This document shows, piece after piece, positions 60,234-64,000 of a stretch of DNA of 64,000 bases. Positions within the stretch are counted from its first letter, which is position 1. Every line of letters begins with the position of its first letter. The notes under the pieces were generated by a model. The model was not told the origin of the DNA, searched no databases, and saw only the letters and a list, made by a program, of their open reading frames with translations. The translations under genes were made by a program, and so were the position numbers. The stretch comes from Pseudopelobacter sp964542535 (GTDB lineage Bacteria; Desulfobacterota; Desulfuromonadia; Geobacterales; Pseudopelobacteraceae), in assembly GCA_964542535.1 (NCBI GenBank), contig CAZIUE010000011.1:62001-126000 (forward strand). The letters are read 5' to 3'.

Positions 60234-61367
60234 CTATGAACGGTGATTCACGCAGTGGAACGGGTCGCTCTCCACCCGACAGGGCAGCACGTCGCACTCC
60301 GTGCAGCCCGCCTGGGCAAGCATGAGGCCGAGCCGTTCGGCCACCTCCGTTACCATGATGATCTCTGTGCCGAAATGACCGGCATCAACCAAGGCGAGCC
60401 CCAGGTCCTGCGCATCCCGCGCATCGTGATACTTGACATCCCCGGTTACCAGCACATGGGCGCCGGACCGCGCCGCCGTACGCATCAGGGAGGCACCGCT
60501 GCCGCCGCACAGGGCCACCTTGTGCACCTTCATGGCCGGGGCTCCCACGAAGCGCAGCCCCGGCACACCGAGATCGCGGCTGACACGCGCCGCAAAGTCG
60601 CCCAGGGAGAGCGGTTCAGCCAATCTGCCGATCCGTCCCAGGCCAAAGGCGCGCCCTTCGTTGAGCAGCGGATAGATATCGTAGGCCGGTTCCTCGTAGG
60701 GGTGAGCGGCCAGAAGCGCCTTGACGGCGCGCGGAATGGCAGCGCGTTCCAGGAGCAGTTCCAGGCGCTGTTCGTTCACCAGCTCCGGGCTGCCGACGGT
60801 TCCGATAAAGGGACGCGCCCCCTCCAGTGGGGTAAAGGTACCCTCTCCCGCGGCGGCGAAGGAACAGCCGCCGTAGGCGCCCAGAACCTCCCCGTGGGGC
60901 AGGAGCGCCTGGCGCACTCCTTCCAGGTAGTCGCCGGGAACATAGGCCACGAACTTGACCAGTTCCTGCCGGGAAGCAACCTGGAGCGGCGAACAGGCGC
61001 GAAGACCGAGGCGCCGCGCCAACAGGTCGTTCAGGCCGTCGTCGGCGCAGTCGTAGTTGGTGTGCATGCTGATGATGGAAAGGCCGCCGCGGATAGCGGC
61101 ATGGATGCATCTGCCCTGGGGGGTTGCGGTTGATATGGATTTCGGAGCGGAGAAGATCAGAGGGTGGTGGGTAACGAGGAGCTGGCAACCGGATTCCAGG
61201 GCCGCCTGGATCACGTCCCCAGTTGCATCCAGGCTGACCATGATGCGAGACACCGGGGCAGCCGGGTCTCCCAGCTGAAGGCCCGGGTTATCCCACGACT
61301 CCGCCAACGAAGGCGGAGCAATTTTCGAAACAATTCCGAGCATATCCGAGATCTTTGGATATTTCAT
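60234..61367 (-). CDS. Nif3/DUF34-family metal-binding protein
   Basis: A 377-residue protein, the long form with a PII/CutA-like domain (about 130-235, ELVKFVAYVPGDYLEGVRQAL) inserted into the Nif3 fold, as in B. subtilis YqfO. Metal ligands are in VTHHPLIF (about 65-66) and, C-terminal, TGDVKYHDARDA and DAGHFGTEI. It is often mis-named GTP cyclohydrolase I type 2; real activity is uncertain. First gene of a set with the zinc-ribbon protein, downstream of a tRNA terminator. Confidence 0.88.
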   Translation of the reverse strand: MKYPKISDMLGIVSKIAPPSLAESWDNPGLQLGDPAAPVSRIMVSLDATGDVIQAALESGCQLLVTHHPLIFSAPKSISTATPQGRCIHAAIRGGLSIISMHTNYDCADDGLNDLLARRLGLRACSPLQVASRQELVKFVAYVPGDYLEGVRQALLPHGEVLGAYGGCSFAAAGEGTFTPLEGARPFIGTVGSPELVNEQRLELLLERAAIPRAVKALLAAHPYEEPAYDIYPLLNEGRAFGLGRIGRLAEPLSLGDFAARVSRDLGVPGLRFVGAPAMKVHKVALCGGSGASLMRTAARSGAHVLVTGDVKYHDARDAQDLGLALVDAGHFGTEIIMVTEVAERLGLMLAQAGCTECDVLPCRVESDPFHCVNHRS

Positions 61368-61377
61368 CGGCTACAAA

Positions 61378-61410
61378 GAAAAAGAGTGCAACCTTTCGGT
61401 GTGCACTCTT
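61378..61410 (-). terminator. Intrinsic terminator after the tRNA
   Basis: On the minus strand a 9-bp stem AAGAGTGCA / TGCACTCTT, extended by ACC / GGT around a GAAA tetraloop, is followed by TTTTC, 70 bp past the tRNA. Confidence 0.8.
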
Positions 61411-61481
61411 GAAGATGTGATGGCATGGGTCGCCCCGTCTCTCGCGATGCCGGCATCCGGCGGATCTTCCTTAGGATAAAA

Positions 61482-61558
61482 TGGTGGGCCCACCAGGACT
61501 CGAACCTGGGACCAACCGGTTATGAGCCGGTGGCTCTAGCCAACTGAGCTATAGGCCC
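61482..61558 (-). tRNA. tRNA with CAU anticodon, probably tRNA-Ile2
   Basis: 77 nt including an encoded CCA. Cloverleaf parts: acceptor GGGCCTA with TGGGCCC, D arm with AGTTGGC, anticodon loop CTCATAA (CAU), T loop TTCGAGT. A CAU anticodon can mean elongator Met, initiator Met or Ile2 (lysidine-modified). The initiator is excluded because the first pair is G-C. Pairs C4-G69 and C5-G68 and the overall likeness to tRNA-Ile favour Ile2, a substrate of TilS. Confidence 0.88.
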
Positions 61559-61571
61559 GTGGGAGTCAGTC

Positions 61572-61600
61572 ATGTTAAAGCAGGCTAGCCGGGCTGTCAA
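61572..61600 (-). promoter_or_regulatory. Sigma70 promoter of the tRNA gene
   Basis: On the minus strand a perfect TTGACA, a 17-bp spacer and TAACAT, 13 bp before the tRNA 5' end. Confidence 0.8.
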
Positions 61601-61656
61601 CTGTTTTCGGCCGGCGGTCCGGTTTTCATGAAAGAGCCGGGACGCCGGCCAGGGCA

Positions 61657-62220
61657 TCAGGCCCGCGAGATGAAACGGCCGTCGCGGGTATCCACCTTGA
61701 TCCGCTCACCCGCCTCCAGATAGGGAGGCACTTGCAGTTTGAGACCGGTTTCCAGGGTGGCTTCCTTGGTCTGGGCAGTGGCGGTGGCATTCTTCATCAC
61801 CGGCACGGTTTCGGACACAGCCAGTTCCACGGTCATGGGAAGCTCCACATTCACCAGCCGCCCCTGGAACAGGCCCAGCACCACTTCCGTTCCTTCCAGC
61901 AGATAGGGAGAGAGGGAGGCGAACTGTTCCTCCTCCACCTCAAACTGTTCGTAGTTCTCCAGATCCATGAAGACGCCCCTGGCGCCGTCGGCGTAGAGGA
62001 ACTGCCCCTTGTGGCGCTCGAAGTCAGCCTCGTCCACCTTGTCGCCGGAGCGAAATGTCTTTTCCAGCACCTGGCCGGTGATCAGGTTGCGGTATTTGGT
62101 CCTGACCATGGTGTTGGCGCCGCGGGCCGTGGGTGACTGGACCGTGACCTCCACGATCAGACAGGGGGCCCCATCCAGCTGGATCACCAGCCCCTTCTTG
62201 AAATCAGACGTACTGTACAT
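61657..62220 (-). CDS. efpL: Elongation factor P-like protein EfpL (YeiP type)
   Basis: A 187-residue three-domain EF-P fold protein. The loop that reaches the ribosome's peptidyl centre reads VQSPTARGANTM, with arginine at position 33. SPTARGA is the signature of the EfpL/YeiP subfamily, not of lysine-type EF-P (PGKG), so I assign it there although such genes are often called efp. EfpL relieves stalls at proline runs and other motifs. The C-terminal domain ends in ERIKVDTRDGRFISRA, as in the family. It is 175 bp downstream of queF. Confidence 0.85.
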   Translation of the reverse strand: MYSTSDFKKGLVIQLDGAPCLIVEVTVQSPTARGANTMVRTKYRNLITGQVLEKTFRSGDKVDEADFERHKGQFLYADGARGVFMDLENYEQFEVEEEQFASLSPYLLEGTEVVLGLFQGRLVNVELPMTVELAVSETVPVMKNATATAQTKEATLETGLKLQVPPYLEAGERIKVDTRDGRFISRA

Positions 62221-62395
62221 GAAAAACTCCTTGATCTTGCGTTCTCCGGGTACCGGTTCCCGGGACGGCCAGCGAAAACTCCCCGTCCCACAGCAGCGCC
62301 GCTCCCATCAGGCGGGACGAAACGCGCGCAACTCCACCGGGAAACAAAGGCGAGGCAGGAAACAACCGCTCCCCCCTTCCGCCGGGTGCAGGGTA

Positions 62396-62827
62396 TTACG
62401 GTTTCCGGTATTCGGCCGTGGGCCAGAACGGGATGCCGCCGCGGGGGGTGAACTCACCCCTCACCCGCAGCCAGAGCGGCGAGAGCAGCCGCACCAGGTC
62501 GTTGCAGATGCGGTTGACGCTGGCTTCGTGGAACTCGCCGTGCATGCGGAACGATCCCAGATAGAGCTTGAGGCTCTTGCTCTCCACGCAGAACTGATCG
62601 GGCTGATAGTCGATTACGATCTTGGCGAAGTCAGGCTGGCCGGTCATGGGACAGAGGCAGGTGAATTCGGGGCACTCAATGTGCAGGGTTCCCACGGCAC
62701 CGGCCGGATTCAGCTCCGGCTTGGCAAAGGGGCTGGGAAAGGCCTCCAAAAGCGAGGCATCGGGCTGGTCGTAACGATACCGGGTGGATCCCGAACCGAG
62801 CGATATGAGGTTTTCGTGCAGCGTCAT
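62396..62827 (-). CDS. queF: NADPH-dependent preQ0 reductase QueF
   Basis: A 143-residue, short type I QueF of the tunnelling fold. The ATG at 62827 follows GGGAGA; the longer frame is not family-like. The catalytic cysteine is the second Cys in CLCPMTGQPDFA (about residues 52-53), with the nearby Asp; ESKSLKLYLGSFR and HGEFHEASVNRI are typical. It reduces preQ0 to preQ1 in queuosine synthesis, a path that starts with GTP cyclohydrolase (folE2 is in this window). No preQ1 riboswitch was evident upstream. Confidence 0.94.
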   Translation of the reverse strand: MTLHENLISLGSGSTRYRYDQPDASLLEAFPSPFAKPELNPAGAVGTLHIECPEFTCLCPMTGQPDFAKIVIDYQPDQFCVESKSLKLYLGSFRMHGEFHEASVNRICNDLVRLLSPLWLRVRGEFTPRGGIPFWPTAEYRKP

Positions 62828-62939
62828 GGGTGATCTCCCTTGTGGTAGAGCGGAAAATTTGCGATACCATAGCAGGGAAGTTCTTGGCAATCACTTTTTT
62901 CCCGATGCGGAGGCGTTTCGGTTCGCTCCGTTTTCATCC

Positions 62940-62968
62940 TTGATTTCAAACAATTAAAATGGCATAAC
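62940..62968 (+). promoter_or_regulatory. Possible promoter for the aldolase gene
   Basis: TTGATT, a 17-bp spacer and CATAAC in an AT-rich stretch 55 bp before the ATG at 63023. The -10 match is weak (4 of 6). Confidence 0.4.
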
Positions 62969-63022
62969 TCTGGGCCTGTGTGCGCGGCACGGACACAAAC
63001 ATTACCAGAACAGGAGGGTAGC

Positions 63023-64000
63023 ATGGGTTACACGTCGGATTTTCAGAAAGCGCTCCAGATCGGGCGTCCTCCCACCATCGTTTCACTCTTTCCCAACTCC
63101 AAGGCGCTGCTCGTCAGCGGCAAATTCATCGACCGGGCCATGCTCACCAAGGGAAAGGCAATCGCCCTGGCGGCAAACGGCCGCAACTGCTTCGTCATCC
63201 GCGGCATCCTCATGGCGGCCCAGCGGGCCAACGCGGCCGTAATCATCGAGATCGCCAAGTCCGAGGGGGGGCGTTCGGCCTACTGCGCCGTCAACTACTG
63301 GAACATGGCCCGCATCGTGGATGCCCTCTGCAACGAACTGGGGATCACCGTTCCGGTTGCCATCCATGCCGACCACTACGGAATCAAGAACGACGCGGAC
63401 CTGGCCGTGGCCAAGGTGGAAATTCCCTCCATGTTCGAGGCGGGCATTACCTCCATCGCCATCGATGCTTCCCATCTCCCCGATGACCGCAACCTGCTGG
63501 CCAACCTGGAAATCAACCCATTCATCCCTTCCTGGGCCGGACTCGAAACCGAGGTGGGCGAGATCAAGGGCAAGGCCGGGCTCTCCACGATTCCCGAGGC
63601 CCGCTTCCTGATCCAAGGCCTGAACGCCCACGGCATTTTCCCTGACTGGATAGCCCTGAACAACGGAACAACCCACGGTATCGAAGCCAGCGACGCCGGC
63701 ATCCAGGTGGACCTGACCGTCGGAATTCATACCGCCATCGCCGACTACCGGGTCAACGGCGCCCAGCACGGCACCTCGGGCAACAGTTCGGATCGCCTGC
63801 GGGAGATAGCCCAGAAGACCGCCACCACCAAGGCCAACGTGGCCACCGCCCTGCAGATGATCTCCTGGGGCCTGGAGGTGAACGACTACGGCAACGCCCA
63901 GCTGGACAGCGACGGCAACTTCATCAAGGTCAGGGGAGAGGGGATGACCGAGGAGTTGTGGGCCGAGATGGTGGCCTACGCCGACGCCAGGGGATGGAAG
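63023..64000 (+). CDS. Class II fructose-bisphosphate aldolase-like protein, cut by the right edge
   Basis: The first 326 codons from the ATG at 63023, which has AGGAGGG 5 nt upstream; no stop is reached. The zinc-site motif is VAIHADHYG (about residue 115), as HxDH in class II aldolases; later SIAIDASHLPDDRNL, EVGEIKGKAG and ALNNGTTHGIE give the phosphate- and metal-binding positions of the barrel. It would split fructose-1,6-bisphosphate or run the reverse step in gluconeogenesis. The sequence is not the E. coli FbaA type, so another ketose-bisphosphate substrate cannot be excluded. Confidence 0.82.
   Translation, partial: MGYTSDFQKALQIGRPPTIVSLFPNSKALLVSGKFIDRAMLTKGKAIALAANGRNCFVIRGILMAAQRANAAVIIEIAKSEGGRSAYCAVNYWNMARIVDALCNELGITVPVAIHADHYGIKNDADLAVAKVEIPSMFEAGITSIAIDASHLPDDRNLLANLEINPFIPSWAGLETEVGEIKGKAGLSTIPEARFLIQGLNAHGIFPDWIALNNGTTHGIEASDAGIQVDLTVGIHTAIADYRVNGAQHGTSGNSSDRLREIAQKTATTKANVATALQMISWGLEVNDYGNAQLDSDGNFIKVRGEGMTEELWAEMVAYADARGWK

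Noticed and set aside
62828..63022. preQ1 riboswitch upstream of queF
   Set aside because: No H-type pseudoknot pattern or A-rich tail could be found.
63083..63769. 228-codon minus-strand ORF at the right edge
   Set aside because: It is the mirror of the aldolase gene, which has a ribosome site and metal-binding motifs.

Overview
The window is a high-GC, gene-dense piece of a Gram-negative chromosome, probably from the Geobacter/Pelobacter propionicus branch of the Desulfuromonadota (formerly Deltaproteobacteria). That assignment is an inference. It rests on a complete division and cell wall (dcw) cluster with DAP-type MurE, an outer-membrane TamA/TamB pair, futalosine-route menaquinone genes (mqnB, mqnD), FolE2 instead of FolE, an EfpL/YeiP-type translation factor and a TreYZ trehalose route.

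Left edge (1-7.7 kb): a partial unknown gene, REP-like palindromes and a truncated REP-associated transposase form a small accessory scar. It abuts the end of an operon DHH phosphoesterase > Nudix hydrolase > guanidinium exporter (gdx). A membrane protein with a degenerate receiver domain follows, behind a clear sigma70 promoter. A plus-strand set comes next: glycolate/lactate oxidase subunit, small membrane protein, maf, yggS.

Trehalose/envelope block (7.7-29.0 kb, minus strand): nine genes run almost without gaps. They are treZ, a GH57 amylase-like gene, treY, tamA, tamB, malQ, a treS-maltokinase fusion, an MscS channel and a DUF389 membrane protein. Most junctions are 4-nt start/stop overlaps, so this looks like one translationally coupled operon. 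It joins making trehalose from maltodextrin, outer-membrane assembly and osmotic release.

Middle (29-39.5 kb): mqnB, folE2, engB, an ankyrin-repeat protein, an M48 lipoprotein protease, mqnD, a SulP transporter, an M29-like aminopeptidase and a radical SAM protein.

dcw cluster (39.5-58.1 kb, minus strand): mraZ-rsmH-ftsL-ftsI-murE-murF-mraY-murD-ftsW-murG-murC-murB-ddl-ftsQ-ftsA-ftsZ, 16 genes. It has a near-consensus promoter, a three-repeat MraZ-type operator and a terminator after ftsZ. Two palindromic elements have entered it: one inside the murG reading frame, one between mraY and murF.

Right edge (58.1-64 kb): two small conserved unknown genes, RNase P RNA, a coiled-coil zinc-ribbon protein, a Nif3-family protein, a CAU-anticodon tRNA, efpL, queF and the start of a class II aldolase. 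No CRISPR array, prophage or intact insertion sequence was found. No clear new defence or mobile system is present. The trehalose-TAM operon and the palindrome inside murG are the most unusual items.
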